From an uncultured Bacteroidota bacterium (GTDB lineage Bacteria > Bacteroidota > Bacteroidia > Flavobacteriales > Flavobacteriaceae): a stretch of 38,190 nt of DNA. Made by a program: the position numbers and the translations under genes. The notes under the pieces were generated by a model. That model saw nothing but the letters and a program-made list of their open reading frames with translations. It ran no database searches and was not told the DNA's origin. Below, one piece after another: positions 8,557-17,019 of the stretch; position 1 is the stretch's first letter; the number at the start of each line of letters is the position of its first letter. The DNA lies in contig CABXGL010000014.1 of assembly GCA_902511755.1 (NCBI GenBank), forward strand, positions 1 through 38,190. The letters run 5' to 3'.

Positions 8557-8655
8557 ATGAAAGTAAAATGGCAAAAGGTTCTAATAGCAGTGTCAATTCT
8601 CGCTGTTTCGGCTATGATGCTTTATGAGGCTATAATGAGAGTAGTTAATTCTTAA
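8557..8655 (+). CDS. Putative 32-residue single-pass membrane peptide
   Basis: A small ORF in the gap between the Rieske oxygenase and the PHP-domain gene. It encodes 32 residues beginning MKVKWQKVLIAVSILAVSAM and ending RVVNS. The N-terminus is basic (Lys2, Lys4, Lys7) and is followed by a hydrophobic stretch of about 15-16 residues (8-23), the pattern of a single membrane span with a cytoplasmic N-terminus. The start at 8557 follows an AT-rich leader (AACATTATAGTT) like other starts here, and the next gene starts six bases after its stop. No signal-cleavage motif or family is recognised. It may be a small accessory subunit or an expressed leader, or not expressed at all. Confidence 0.5.
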   Translation: MKVKWQKVLIAVSILAVSAMMLYEAIMRVVNS

Positions 8656-8661
8656 ATTATT

Positions 8662-9837
8662 ATGAAAAAACTAATTCTACTATCAATAATATTAATATCA
8701 TGCAATTCTAATGTGAAAGAGCAACATTGGCAAAAAGGCAATTTACATACTCATTCATTTTGGAGTGATGGAGATGATTTTCCAGAAATGATTATTGATT
8801 GGTATAAAAAAAATGATTACCAATTTATTGCTTTATCTGACCACAATACTATTGCTAATGGTGTTTTTTGGTATAAAATTAAACAGTCAGATATTGAAAA
8901 TAATACATTAAAAAAATATAAAAAAAGGTTTGGGGATTGGGTGGAATCAAAAAGTGATTCTACAGGTATTTTTGTCAGATTAAAAACTTTTGAAGAATAT
9001 AAGTCGAAACTAGAAGATTCAAACAAATTTGTTATTATCAGATCAGAAGAAGTGACATCATCTTTTGAAAATAAACCAGTCCATATTAATGTCACGAATA
9101 TACAAGAGAAAGTCAATCCTTTTAAAGGAAATTCAGTCTATGATGTTATGCAAAAAACTATTGATGCTGTTAATGAACAAAGAGAAAAATTCAATATTCC
9201 TTTATTTGCTCATATTAATCATCCAAATTTTGGTTACGGCATTAATGTTGAAGATTTAAAAAAACTCAGTGGTGAAAGGTTTTTTGAAGTCTATAATGGA
9301 CATCCAGCAGTACACAATGAAGGAGATGATACCCATATAGATCTTGAAACTATGTGGGATTTAATTAATATTTCTTATTACGATAATAATAAGCCCTTGT
9401 TACTTGGGCTTGCTACTGATGATAGTCATAGTTACCATAGAAAATCTACAAATCTAAGTAATACAGGCAGAGGGTGGGTTATGGTAAATTCAAAACAAAT
9501 AGAAACTTTAAGTTTGATTGAAGCAATGGAATCGGGTAACTTTTATTCTTCATCTGGGATTAATTTAAAAAAAGTCATACATGATGAAAAAAAATTTAAA
9601 ATTGAAATTGATCCAAATAAAGGGATTAACTATGAAATAATTTTTATGGGTTACAGAAAAGAGGGTTTTCAAGTTGAAGAATTAAAAAGGGTCAAAGGCA
9701 CTTCAGCTGAATATATATTCAATGAAAATGATCTTTTTGTAAGAGCAAAAATCAGTTCTAATGAAATTAAAAAAAATCCATACCGTGAAGGTGAAACAAC
9801 TCAGGCATGGACTCAGCCAATAATTATAAATAATTGA
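8662..9837 (+). CDS. PHP-domain phosphoesterase-like lipoprotein
   Basis: A 391-residue predicted lipoprotein (MKKLILLSIILISC, Cys14) with a polymerase-and-histidinol-phosphatase (PHP) fold. Metal-binding motifs are visible: NLHTHSFWSDG (His29, His31, Asp36), ALSDHNT (Asp60, His61), RSEEVTS (about 120-126), FAHINHPNFG (about 182-191) and ATDDSHSYH in the second half, the usual set for a trinuclear metal centre. PHP proteins hydrolyse phosphoesters; exported lipoprotein versions are common in Bacteroidota, usually with unknown substrates. The C-terminal ~90 residues form a beta-rich extension ending TTQAWTQPIIINN, typical of this subgroup. It starts six bases after the small peptide gene and probably shares its transcript. 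Confidence 0.88.
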   Translation: MKKLILLSIILISCNSNVKEQHWQKGNLHTHSFWSDGDDFPEMIIDWYKKNDYQFIALSDHNTIANGVFWYKIKQSDIENNTLKKYKKRFGDWVESKSDSTGIFVRLKTFEEYKSKLEDSNKFVIIRSEEVTSSFENKPVHINVTNIQEKVNPFKGNSVYDVMQKTIDAVNEQREKFNIPLFAHINHPNFGYGINVEDLKKLSGERFFEVYNGHPAVHNEGDDTHIDLETMWDLINISYYDNNKPLLLGLATDDSHSYHRKSTNLSNTGRGWVMVNSKQIETLSLIEAMESGNFYSSSGINLKKVIHDEKKFKIEIDPNKGINYEIIFMGYRKEGFQVEELKRVKGTSAEYIFNENDLFVRAKISSNEIKKNPYREGETTQAWTQPIIINN

Positions 9838-9904
9838 CATTCAACTAGATAATAGTGAGCTATATCGCCTCCTTTTTCAAGATAACTCTTAAAAAACTTG
9901 ACCT

Positions 9905-9948
9905 TAAAAAAAAAATCCCCTGTAAATCAATGACTTACAAGGGATTTT
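9905..9948 (-). terminator. Intrinsic terminator of tRNA-Arg
   Basis: On the minus strand AAAATCCCTTGTAA pairs with TTTACAGGGGATTTT around a loop of about 9 bases: a 14-bp stem with one wobble, followed by an unbroken T-tract. It begins immediately after the tRNA 3' end. On the plus strand it may also stop transcription from the PHP gene. Confidence 0.85.
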
Positions 9949-9949
9949 G

Positions 9950-10023
9950 TGATCGCGAGAGGATTCGAACCTCTGACCGTCTGCTTAGAAGGCAGATGCT
10001 CTATCCAGCTGAGCTACGCGACC
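9950..10023 (-). tRNA. tRNA-Arg, anticodon UCU
   Basis: A 74-nt cloverleaf on the minus strand. The acceptor arm GGTCGCG pairs with CGCGATC (one G-T wobble), with discriminator A. The anticodon stem TCTGC/GCAGA closes the loop CTTCTAA, giving anticodon TCT (reads AGA/AGG Arg codons, the commonest Arg codons in this window). The T-arm AGAGGTTCGAATCCTCT is canonical. The CCA end is not encoded (the next bases are CAA), so it is added enzymatically. No integrase or duplicated tRNA 3' end is seen nearby. Confidence 0.97.
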
Positions 10024-10035
10024 TTTTTTGCGCTG

Positions 10036-10043
10036 CAAATTTA
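10036..10043 (-). promoter_or_regulatory. -7 promoter element for tRNA-Arg
   Basis: On the minus strand TAAATTTG matches the Bacteroidota -7 consensus TAnnTTTG exactly. It lies 12 bases before the mature tRNA 5' end, which would leave a short 5' leader. No clear -33 TTTG is seen upstream. Confidence 0.6.
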
Positions 10044-10095
10044 AAAAAATATGTTTAAATTTAAAGATTTCTAAGGAGTTTATTAGATATATTAT

Positions 10096-11337
10096 ATGGA
10101 TACTTATGCTGCGATTTTATTATGGGTAATTCCAGGTTTTTGGGTTTTAATGACAATTGAAATTTTATATGGTCATTTTACTAATAAACAAACCTATTCA
10201 TTTATGGACACTATCTCAAGCCTAAGTTCAGGAATGACCAATCTCCTTAAAGATTCTTTAGGTTTAGTATTAATTATTGTTTCCTATCCATACATTCTTG
10301 ATTCTATAGCTGTTTTTAACTTGGAATCCAGTCTTACTTTATACTTTGTTGCTTTTATATGTATTGATTTTGCTAGTTATTGGAACCATAGGCTTAATCA
10401 TAAAGTAAATATTTTTTGGAACAGACATGTGATTCATCATAGCAGTGAAGAATTTAATATGGCTTGTGCCTTAAGGCAAAGCATTTCTGCATGGATTGGA
10501 TTTGGAGCTATATTTTTAATTCCAGCTGCCATTTTTGGAATTCCTCCAAACATTATTAATGTACTAGCTCCATTACATTTATTTGCTCAATTTTGGTATC
10601 ATACTCAGCATATAGGAAAATTAGGGTTTTTAGAATATATAATTGTGACTCCTTCACAACATAGAGTTCACCATGCCATAAATCCAATTTATATTGATAA
10701 AAACTTATCAGCTATCTTTTGTATCTGGGACAGAATCTTTGGAACTTTTCAAGAAGAATTAGATGAAGAAGCGCCAGTTTATGGCGTCTTAAAACCAGTT
10801 AATACCTGGAATCCTATTTTCATTAATTTTCAACATGCCTATCATTTAATTCAGGATGCATATAACACAAGAAGTATTAAAGATAAGTTGAGACTATGGT
10901 TCATGCCTACAGGCTGGAGACCAAGTGATGTAATTGAAAAATTTCCAAGACCTATTATAACTGATTTAGAGAATAGAGTTAAATACAATCATAATTATTC
11001 AAATAAATTTAAATGGATTGCACTTTTTCATTTTATTTCAATTAATATTTTAGTGTTTTTCTTTTTGTCTAATTTTTCCTATTTATCAACAAGTTTTCAA
11101 ATTTCTTTTGGCTTTGTAATCTTTGCTTCTATTTTTGGTTTTACTTCTTTTTTAGATTTATATGCATGGGCATCAAAATTTGAAATTTTTAGAGGTATAG
11201 CATGTATATTTTTTCTTGTTCATCCTTCCAATGAATTTTTAATAGAGAATTATTTTTTCTTTTATATATATATGTTTATATACTTCATATGTACTATACT
11301 TATTTCAATCACTTATAGAAATAAATTAAAAAAATAA
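10096..11337 (+). CDS. Fatty acid hydroxylase / sterol desaturase family membrane protein
   Basis: A 413-residue multi-pass membrane enzyme of the fatty acid hydroxylase superfamily. All histidine boxes of the di-iron centre are present: HRLNH (His98, His102), HVIHH (His111, 114, 115), HTQH (His169, His172) and HRVHH (His189, 192, 193). Two to three spans precede the boxes and about four follow after residue 300, so the C-terminal half (about 270-413) is an extra membrane region beyond the core. The family hydroxylates or desaturates lipids, carotenoids or alkylglycerols using O2; the substrate is not evident. It is alone on its strand after the tRNA, with about 70 bases upstream, and is likely monocistronic. 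Confidence 0.88.
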   Translation: MDTYAAILLWVIPGFWVLMTIEILYGHFTNKQTYSFMDTISSLSSGMTNLLKDSLGLVLIIVSYPYILDSIAVFNLESSLTLYFVAFICIDFASYWNHRLNHKVNIFWNRHVIHHSSEEFNMACALRQSISAWIGFGAIFLIPAAIFGIPPNIINVLAPLHLFAQFWYHTQHIGKLGFLEYIIVTPSQHRVHHAINPIYIDKNLSAIFCIWDRIFGTFQEELDEEAPVYGVLKPVNTWNPIFINFQHAYHLIQDAYNTRSIKDKLRLWFMPTGWRPSDVIEKFPRPIITDLENRVKYNHNYSNKFKWIALFHFISINILVFFFLSNFSYLSTSFQISFGFVIFASIFGFTSFLDLYAWASKFEIFRGIACIFFLVHPSNEFLIENYFFFYIYMFIYFICTILISITYRNKLKK

Positions 11338-11374
11338 GAACAATGAAGTTTTGTTTAGAAATTATTAAAAAGGA

Positions 11375-11411
11375 TTGACAATAATTCCTATTTAGGATTT
11401 CATTATATTTA
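11375..11411 (+). promoter_or_regulatory. Putative promoter close to the start of the CocE-like gene
   Basis: TTGACA (11375-11380) and TATATTTA (11404-11411) lie 23 bases apart, a near match to the Bacteroidota pattern. The -7-like box ends only four bases before the ATG at 11416, so a transcript from it would have almost no leader. No clear terminator of the preceding gene is seen in this 78-base gap. Confidence 0.35.
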
Positions 11412-11415
11412 GTAT

Positions 11416-13299
11416 ATGAAGAAAATACATAATATTTCCGTTTTAATTTTTTTACTTATTTTTTCCTATACATCGCAATCACAGGAAGAAATATATTCCA
11501 AACTCAATGAAATTGCTTTTATTGATCAAAAAGTAATGATGCCGATGAGAGATGGTGTTAGATTAGCTACAGATATTTATCGACCTAGAACAAATAATAA
11601 GGTCCCAATAATTTTTTCAAGAACTCCTTATAATTTTAACTCATGGGGTGATGGAGAAGAAAAAACAAGAGCTTATTATTCCGCATATGAAGCTGTAAAA
11701 AGAGGTTACGCCTATGTTGTACAAAATGAAAGAGGAAGATATTTTTCTGAAGGTGAATGGGATATTTTAGGTGTCCCATTAACAGATGGTTTTGATGCTT
11801 TTAGTTGGATGAGTAACCAGCAATGGTCTAATGGAAAAATTGGAACAATTGGATGTTCTTCAACAGCTGAATGGCAAATGGCTGTTGCTGCTTTAGATCA
11901 TCCTTCACACGCTGCTATGGTTCCACAAGGTTTTGGAGCAGGGGTTGGAAGAGTTGGTGAGTATTATGAACAGGGCAATTGGTATAAAGGAGGAGTGGAA
12001 CAACTTTTGTTTCCATCATGGCTTTATGGTGTTGAACATGATAAATTTAAACCAAGAATTCCTAGTGGAGCAACACAAGAAGATTTGATAAGAATCTCTA
12101 GATTTTATGATTTAGCACCAGAAAATCCTAATGTAGATTGGTCAGAGGCATTTAAGCATTTACCTATACAAGATTTGCTTAAAAATGTTAATGGAAAGAA
12201 AGAGATTTATGATAAAATGATAAGAAGAAAACCTAACGATCCAGATTGGTACACTGGGGGACTTTATCATGATGATATGGAATTTGGAGTTCCTAGTTTT
12301 TGGTTTGTTTCTTGGTATGATATTGCAACTAGTCCAAACATTGCTTTATTTAATCATGTTAGAAATAATGCTAAAGATCTAAAAATAAGAGATGATCAAT
12401 ATTTAATAATTGCTCCTACATTACATTGTGGCTTTAAAAGAGCAACCGAAAATACAATTGTAGGTGAATTAAGTGTTGGGGATGCTAGACTAAATTATGA
12501 TGATCAGATTTATTCATTTTTTGATCTAATGCTAAAGAATGTTGATAATGATTTTAAAGAAGAAACTCCAAGAGTTCAATACTACACAATGGGCTCAAAT
12601 AAATGGCAAAACTCAGAACAATGGCCGCCAGAAAATATTGAAATGACAAATTTTTATCTTACAAGTAGTGGAAATGCTAATACTTTAAATGGAGATGGAA
12701 AATTAACCACTTTAAAAAGAAAAGTAAAAAATGATACGGATTCATTTATATATGATCCTATGAATCCAGTTCAATCAGTTGGAGGAGGAGTTTGTTGTAT
12801 GGGAAATGCATTAAAAGGAGGATCTTTTGATCAGCAAGAAGTAGAATTGAGAGACGATGTACTAGTTTATTCAACTGATAAACTTAAAAATGGATTTGAA
12901 GTAACGGGTTTTATAAATTCAACAATTTATTTATCCTCAGACGTCAAGGATACAGATATTACTTTAAAATTTATAGATGTTTATCCTGATGGTCGAGCTT
13001 TTAATATTGATGAAACAATACAACGAGTAAGATATCGTGAAGGATATGATAAAGAAGTTATGATGGAAAAAAATTCAGTTTATAAGGTAGATTTAACTCC
13101 AATGTCAACAAGTTATTACTTTAAAAAGGGGCATCAAATTAGAATAGAAGTTTCAAGTAGTAACTTTCCAAGATTTGCCAGGAACTTAAATACAGGTGGT
13201 AATAATTATGATGAATCAGTTTCTCTTATAGCAAATAACAAAATTCATCATTCAAAAAAATATCCTTCATTAATAACTTTACCTATAGTAAAAAAATAA
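11416..13299 (+). CDS. CocE/NonD family (S15-like) alpha/beta hydrolase, secreted
   Basis: A 627-residue exported hydrolase of the CocE/NonD or X-Pro dipeptidyl-peptidase S15-type family. It has a signal peptide (about 1-22, ending SQSQ), a start strand [18 protein letters not shown] (about 40-57), the alpha/beta-hydrolase core, and a C-terminal jelly-roll domain (about 400-627, including [20 protein letters not shown]). Nucleophile region: [11 protein letters not shown], with Ser148 the likely nucleophile in G-C-S-S-T, lacking the last Gly of GxSxG. Asp in VSWYDIA and His in APTLHCGF could complete the triad. The family cleaves esters, beta-lactams or proline peptides; the substrate is unknown. 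It stands three bases before the Gfo/Idh gene and heads the 11416-19057 run. Confidence 0.88.
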   Translation: MKKIHNISVLIFLLIFSYTSQSQEEIYSKLNEIAFIDQKVMMPMRDGVRLATDIYRPRTNNKVPIIFSRTPYNFNSWGDGEEKTRAYYSAYEAVKRGYAYVVQNERGRYFSEGEWDILGVPLTDGFDAFSWMSNQQWSNGKIGTIGCSSTAEWQMAVAALDHPSHAAMVPQGFGAGVGRVGEYYEQGNWYKGGVEQLLFPSWLYGVEHDKFKPRIPSGATQEDLIRISRFYDLAPENPNVDWSEAFKHLPIQDLLKNVNGKKEIYDKMIRRKPNDPDWYTGGLYHDDMEFGVPSFWFVSWYDIATSPNIALFNHVRNNAKDLKIRDDQYLIIAPTLHCGFKRATENTIVGELSVGDARLNYDDQIYSFFDLMLKNVDNDFKEETPRVQYYTMGSNKWQNSEQWPPENIEMTNFYLTSSGNANTLNGDGKLTTLKRKVKNDTDSFIYDPMNPVQSVGGGVCCMGNALKGGSFDQQEVELRDDVLVYSTDKLKNGFEVTGFINSTIYLSSDVKDTDITLKFIDVYPDGRAFNIDETIQRVRYREGYDKEVMMEKNSVYKVDLTPMSTSYYFKKGHQIRIEVSSSNFPRFARNLNTGGNNYDESVSLIANNKIHHSKKYPSLITLPIVKK

Positions 13300-13302
13300 A
13301 TT

Positions 13303-14661
13303 ATGAAAAATAACTCTAGAAGATCATTTTTAAAATCAACATCTGCATTATCCACAGGATTATTAATTATTCCAGGTCTTTATTCATGCTCTCCAAATAG
13401 TAAACTAAATTTTGCAGTAATTGGAGTTGGTGGAAGAGGTAGAGCTAATTGGAGTAAAGTTGAGAATGAAAATATAGTTGCTATGTGTGATGTTGATGAT
13501 AATCGAGCTGCAGAAGGTTATAAAATGTATCCAAAAGCAAGAAAATTTAAAGATTTTAGAGTAATGTTTGATAAAATGCATAATGAAATTGATGCAGTTA
13601 TTATTAGTACACCAGACCATACACACTTTGCAGCTACTATGGCTGCTATGGAGTTAGGTAAACATGTTTATGTAGAAAAGCCCCTTGCGCATAATATTTG
13701 GGAATTAAGAACAATGAAAAAAGCTGCTAGATACTATGGTATTGTTTCCCAAATGGGTAATCAAGGTCATACAACCAATGGTATTAGATTAATTAAAGAA
13801 TGGTATGATGCAGGAGTTTTAGGGGAGGTTAAAGAAGTTCATGCTTGGATTGGGACATTTGATTTTAGACCAGGTCATTATTGGACTAAACCTGAAAGTT
13901 TTCCACCTCCAACTGATCCAGTCCCCAAATATTTAGATTGGGATTTATGGTTAGGTCCAGCAAAATATAGAGATTTTAATAATGCATATGCACCAAAATC
14001 TTGGAGAGGTTTTTATGATTTTGGAAATGGACAACTAGGAGATTGGGCTTGTCATACTTTGGATGGCCCATTTTGGGCTTTGGATTTAGGTATGCCTAAT
14101 TCCATTGGGGTTAAAATTCCGAATCCTATGACTGAGCATAATTTTGTTTCTGAGCAATCTGAAGTTACTTTCAACTTTAATAAGAAAAAAAATAAACCAC
14201 CAGTGACATTAAAATGGCATGAAGGTGGTCTTAAACCTGATATTTTAAAAGATTTAGGTGTTGATAAAATGAAAGATTATCAAAGACATGGAATGGTAAT
14301 GGTCGGTGATAAAAATACTTTAATTACAGGAGGAAGGCCCAATAATCCTAAGCTATTAATGTCTGAATCAGAATGGGAAGAGTTTTTGAAAAATGCTCCT
14401 GAAAAAACTATTCCTAGAATTGTTGATGAAACCCCAGTTCAAGAATGGGTTCACGCTATTAAAAATGACATATTACCTCTCTCCAATTTTGATTATGGAG
14501 CAAGTCTTACTGAAATGGCATTATTAGGATGTTTAGCTCAAAGATTTAATGCTGATTTAAAATATGATTCTGACAACATGCAAATTACAAATAGACCAGA
14601 TGTAAATGAATATATAAAAGAACCAGTTAGAAAAGGTTGGTCATATGGTGAATCTTTATAA
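13303..14661 (+). CDS. Tat-exported Gfo/Idh/MocA family oxidoreductase
   Basis: A 452-residue NAD(P)-dependent oxidoreductase. The N-terminus MKNNSRRSFLKSTSALSTG is a twin-arginine signal, with a possible lipobox at GLYSC, so the folded, cofactor-loaded enzyme is probably exported. The Rossmann motif is GVGGRG (41-46), then MCDVDD; EKPLAH (about 125-130) holds the conserved Lys of the family. The C-terminal alpha/beta domain includes WDLWLGPA and GDWACHTLDGPFW. Exported Gfo/Idh proteins of Bacteroidota oxidise or reduce sugar hydroxyls with tightly bound NAD. Position directly before a GMC oxidoreductase and its small subunit supports a sugar or glycoside redox route. The exact substrate is not readable. 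Confidence 0.92.
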   Translation: MKNNSRRSFLKSTSALSTGLLIIPGLYSCSPNSKLNFAVIGVGGRGRANWSKVENENIVAMCDVDDNRAAEGYKMYPKARKFKDFRVMFDKMHNEIDAVIISTPDHTHFAATMAAMELGKHVYVEKPLAHNIWELRTMKKAARYYGIVSQMGNQGHTTNGIRLIKEWYDAGVLGEVKEVHAWIGTFDFRPGHYWTKPESFPPPTDPVPKYLDWDLWLGPAKYRDFNNAYAPKSWRGFYDFGNGQLGDWACHTLDGPFWALDLGMPNSIGVKIPNPMTEHNFVSEQSEVTFNFNKKKNKPPVTLKWHEGGLKPDILKDLGVDKMKDYQRHGMVMVGDKNTLITGGRPNNPKLLMSESEWEEFLKNAPEKTIPRIVDETPVQEWVHAIKNDILPLSNFDYGASLTEMALLGCLAQRFNADLKYDSDNMQITNRPDVNEYIKEPVRKGWSYGESL

Positions 14662-14679
14662 ACAAGATTATTTTATATT

Positions 14680-16371
14680 ATGAATAGTGATTTTGATGCA
14701 ATTGTTATAGGAACTGGTGTTAGTGGCGGATGGGCAGCTAAAGAATTATGTGAAAATGGTTTGAAAACTCTTGTCTTAGAAAGAGGAAGAATGATAAACC
14801 ATCCCTCAGATTATACAACAGCAAACATGGATAAATGGGATTTCCCTTCAGGAGATAAAATAACTAATGAAATTAGGAAAAAGCAACCTAAACAAAGTAG
14901 GACAGGATATGTGAATACAGAATCAACAAAACATTTATTTGTTGATGACATAAAACATCCATATAATGAGGATAAACCTTTTGACTGGATTAGAGGATAT
15001 CATGTTGGTGGAAGATCTTTACTTTGGGGAAGACAAAGTCACCGATTAACAAAATTTGATTTTGAAGGAAATGTAAAAGAAGGTATTGCCGTTGACTGGC
15101 CAATAAGATATAATGATTTAGCACCATGGTATGATTATGTAGAAGATTATATTGGAGTAAGTGGAGAAAACTTAGGTCTTCCTCAGTATCCTAGTGGTAA
15201 ATTATTAAAACCTATGGAAATGAATTGTGTTGAGGAAGTTTTAAAAGATACACTTTCCAAAAAATATAATGATAGAGTTTTAACTTTAGGTAGAGTTGCT
15301 AATATTACAGAAGGAACTAAACCAGGAAGAGGAAGAGTAACATGTCAATATAGAAAACTTTGTAGAAGAGGTTGTCCATTTGGAGCTTATTTTAGTAGTA
15401 ATTCATCTACACTTCCTGCAGCTGAAGATTCAGGAAATATGACTTTAAGAACTAATTCAGTTGTTTACGAGATTATGTATGATGAAAATAAAAAAAGAGC
15501 CACTGGAGTTAAAATAATCGATTCAGAAACTAAACAGACTTATGAATATAGGGCTAAAGTTATTTTTGTTTGTGCTTCTACTGTAGGCTCGACTTCTATT
15601 TTAATGCAATCAAAATCTAATAGATTTCCAAATGGAATGGGAAATGATTCTGGAGAACTAGGTCATAATTTAATGGATCATCATTTTAAAGCTGGTGCTA
15701 GTGGAAAATTTGATGGATTTAAGGATAAATATTATACAGGGAGAAGACCTACAGGAGTTTATATTCCTAAGTTTAGAAATATAGGTGGAAATACTAATCA
15801 AAATGATTTTATTAGAGGATATGGTTATCAAGGAGGTGCTAGTAGATCAGATTGGACTCAATCTATTGCAGAACTTTCTTATGGAAAAGATTTAAAAGAA
15901 GCGATTTTATCTCCTGGAGACTGGAAGATGGGATTAACAGGTTTTGGTGAAATTCTACCATATCACGACAATAGGATGTATTTAAATTATGAGAAAAAAG
16001 ATAAATGGGGATTACCAACTGTGACATTTGATGCTAAGATTAGAGAAAATGAATTAAAAATGAGAAAGGACATGAAAAATCAAGCTATTGAAATGTTAGA
16101 AAAAGCTGGTTTTAAAAATGTAGTAGGGAAAGATGAAAAATATTCTTTAGGATTAGGAATTCATGAAATGGGAACAGCACGAATGGGGCGTGATCCAAAA
16201 ACATCTGTTTTAAATAAATACAATCAAATTCATTCTGTTAAAAATGTATTTGTTACGGATGGCTCTGCTATGACTTCATCTGGAAATGTGAATCCTTCAT
16301 TAACTTACATGGCACTGACAGCAAGAGCGGTTAAACATGCTGTATCTGAATTAAATAAGAATAATATTTAA
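14680..16371 (+). CDS. GMC oxidoreductase, glucoside/gluconate dehydrogenase-type catalytic subunit
   Basis: A 563-residue FAD-dependent GMC-family dehydrogenase. The FAD-binding motif GTGVSGG is at 11-17, with LVLERG after it; VGGRSLLWGRQSHR (about 109-122) is the family's second flavin block. C-terminal HEMGTARMG gives the active-site base His495, and GNVNPSLTYMALTARA gives Asn538 and the FAD-pyrophosphate segment. Cysteines at 222, 228 and 232 (TCQYRKLCRRGCPFGA) resemble the [3Fe-4S] ligand region of FAD-glucose dehydrogenases and glucoside 3-dehydrogenases. No own export signal is visible; it could be co-exported with the RR-containing small subunit encoded just downstream. Probable reaction: oxidation of a sugar hydroxyl, electrons passed to a cytochrome. 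Confidence 0.92.
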   Translation: MNSDFDAIVIGTGVSGGWAAKELCENGLKTLVLERGRMINHPSDYTTANMDKWDFPSGDKITNEIRKKQPKQSRTGYVNTESTKHLFVDDIKHPYNEDKPFDWIRGYHVGGRSLLWGRQSHRLTKFDFEGNVKEGIAVDWPIRYNDLAPWYDYVEDYIGVSGENLGLPQYPSGKLLKPMEMNCVEEVLKDTLSKKYNDRVLTLGRVANITEGTKPGRGRVTCQYRKLCRRGCPFGAYFSSNSSTLPAAEDSGNMTLRTNSVVYEIMYDENKKRATGVKIIDSETKQTYEYRAKVIFVCASTVGSTSILMQSKSNRFPNGMGNDSGELGHNLMDHHFKAGASGKFDGFKDKYYTGRRPTGVYIPKFRNIGGNTNQNDFIRGYGYQGGASRSDWTQSIAELSYGKDLKEAILSPGDWKMGLTGFGEILPYHDNRMYLNYEKKDKWGLPTVTFDAKIRENELKMRKDMKNQAIEMLEKAGFKNVVGKDEKYSLGLGIHEMGTARMGRDPKTSVLNKYNQIHSVKNVFVTDGSAMTSSGNVNPSLTYMALTARAVKHAVSELNKNNI

Positions 16372-16372
16372 A

Positions 16373-17014
16373 ATGAATAGAAGAAAAGTAATTAAAAAAT
16401 TAGGATTAAGTCTAGGTACTATAACATTATCACCTGCAGTATTGAGCTTATTACAAAGCTGTAAAAATGATTTAGACTGGAATCCTGTTTTTTTTAATTC
16501 AAGTCAAGTAAATATTATATCTGAATTAACAGACTTGATAATTCCTTCTGATAAAGAAATTCCTGGTTCAAAAGATTTAAACCTTATAAAATTTATTGAT
16601 CTATATATATATAATGTATCTAAAAAAAGAGGGCAAATATTATTAAAAAAATCTCTAGATTCTTTTTTGAATGATTGTTTAATAAGATCTAAAAAAATTG
16701 CCCTTAGTAATTTGGATAGAAACGATTTAGAAGTAAGCTTAATATATTTTTTAAAAACTAATATAAATTCACACAGTAAATGGAGTAAAGCCTACAGAAA
16801 ATTTTCAAATGACTTTAATGATTCAGATAAGAGTGTTTCTAATGAAATACTTTCATATAATTTTATAACTACTATTAGACAATTAACGATAACAGCTTTT
16901 AAGGGATCAGAATATATAGGTGAAAATGTATTAGTTTATAGGCCAATTCCAGGAGAGCAAGAAGGTTGTGTTGATTTAGAAGAAACAACAGGAGGAAGAG
17001 CTTGGTCAATTTAA
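16373..17014 (+). CDS. Gluconate 2-dehydrogenase subunit 3 family protein
   Basis: A 213-residue small subunit partner for the GMC enzyme encoded one base upstream. The N-terminus MNRRKVIKKLGLSLGTITLS is a twin-arginine-like signal, ending in a possible lipobox (LLQSC, about 23-27). Family features: ELTDLIIPSDKEIPGSKDLNLIKFIDLYI (about 50-78), and a C-terminal GENVLVYRPIPGEQ followed by a GGRAWS end, typical of this family. In the glucoside 3-dehydrogenase and gluconate dehydrogenase systems this subunit carries the Tat signal and helps export and stabilise the catalytic subunit. The cytochrome c third subunit is missing from this window. Confidence 0.9.
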   Translation: MNRRKVIKKLGLSLGTITLSPAVLSLLQSCKNDLDWNPVFFNSSQVNIISELTDLIIPSDKEIPGSKDLNLIKFIDLYIYNVSKKRGQILLKKSLDSFLNDCLIRSKKIALSNLDRNDLEVSLIYFLKTNINSHSKWSKAYRKFSNDFNDSDKSVSNEILSYNFITTIRQLTITAFKGSEYIGENVLVYRPIPGEQEGCVDLEETTGGRAWSI

Positions 17015-17019
17015 TTTAT

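Noticed and set aside
9950-10023. tRNA-Arg as an integration site of a mobile element
   Set aside because: No integrase, no duplicated tRNA 3' end and no composition shift are seen on either side; the flanking genes look like core chromosome.
9855-10058. A 67-codon plus-strand ORF across the tRNA region
   Set aside because: It is the antisense reading of tRNA-Arg and its terminator; its RERIRTSDRLLRRQMLYPAELR stretch is a familiar false protein from tRNA complements.
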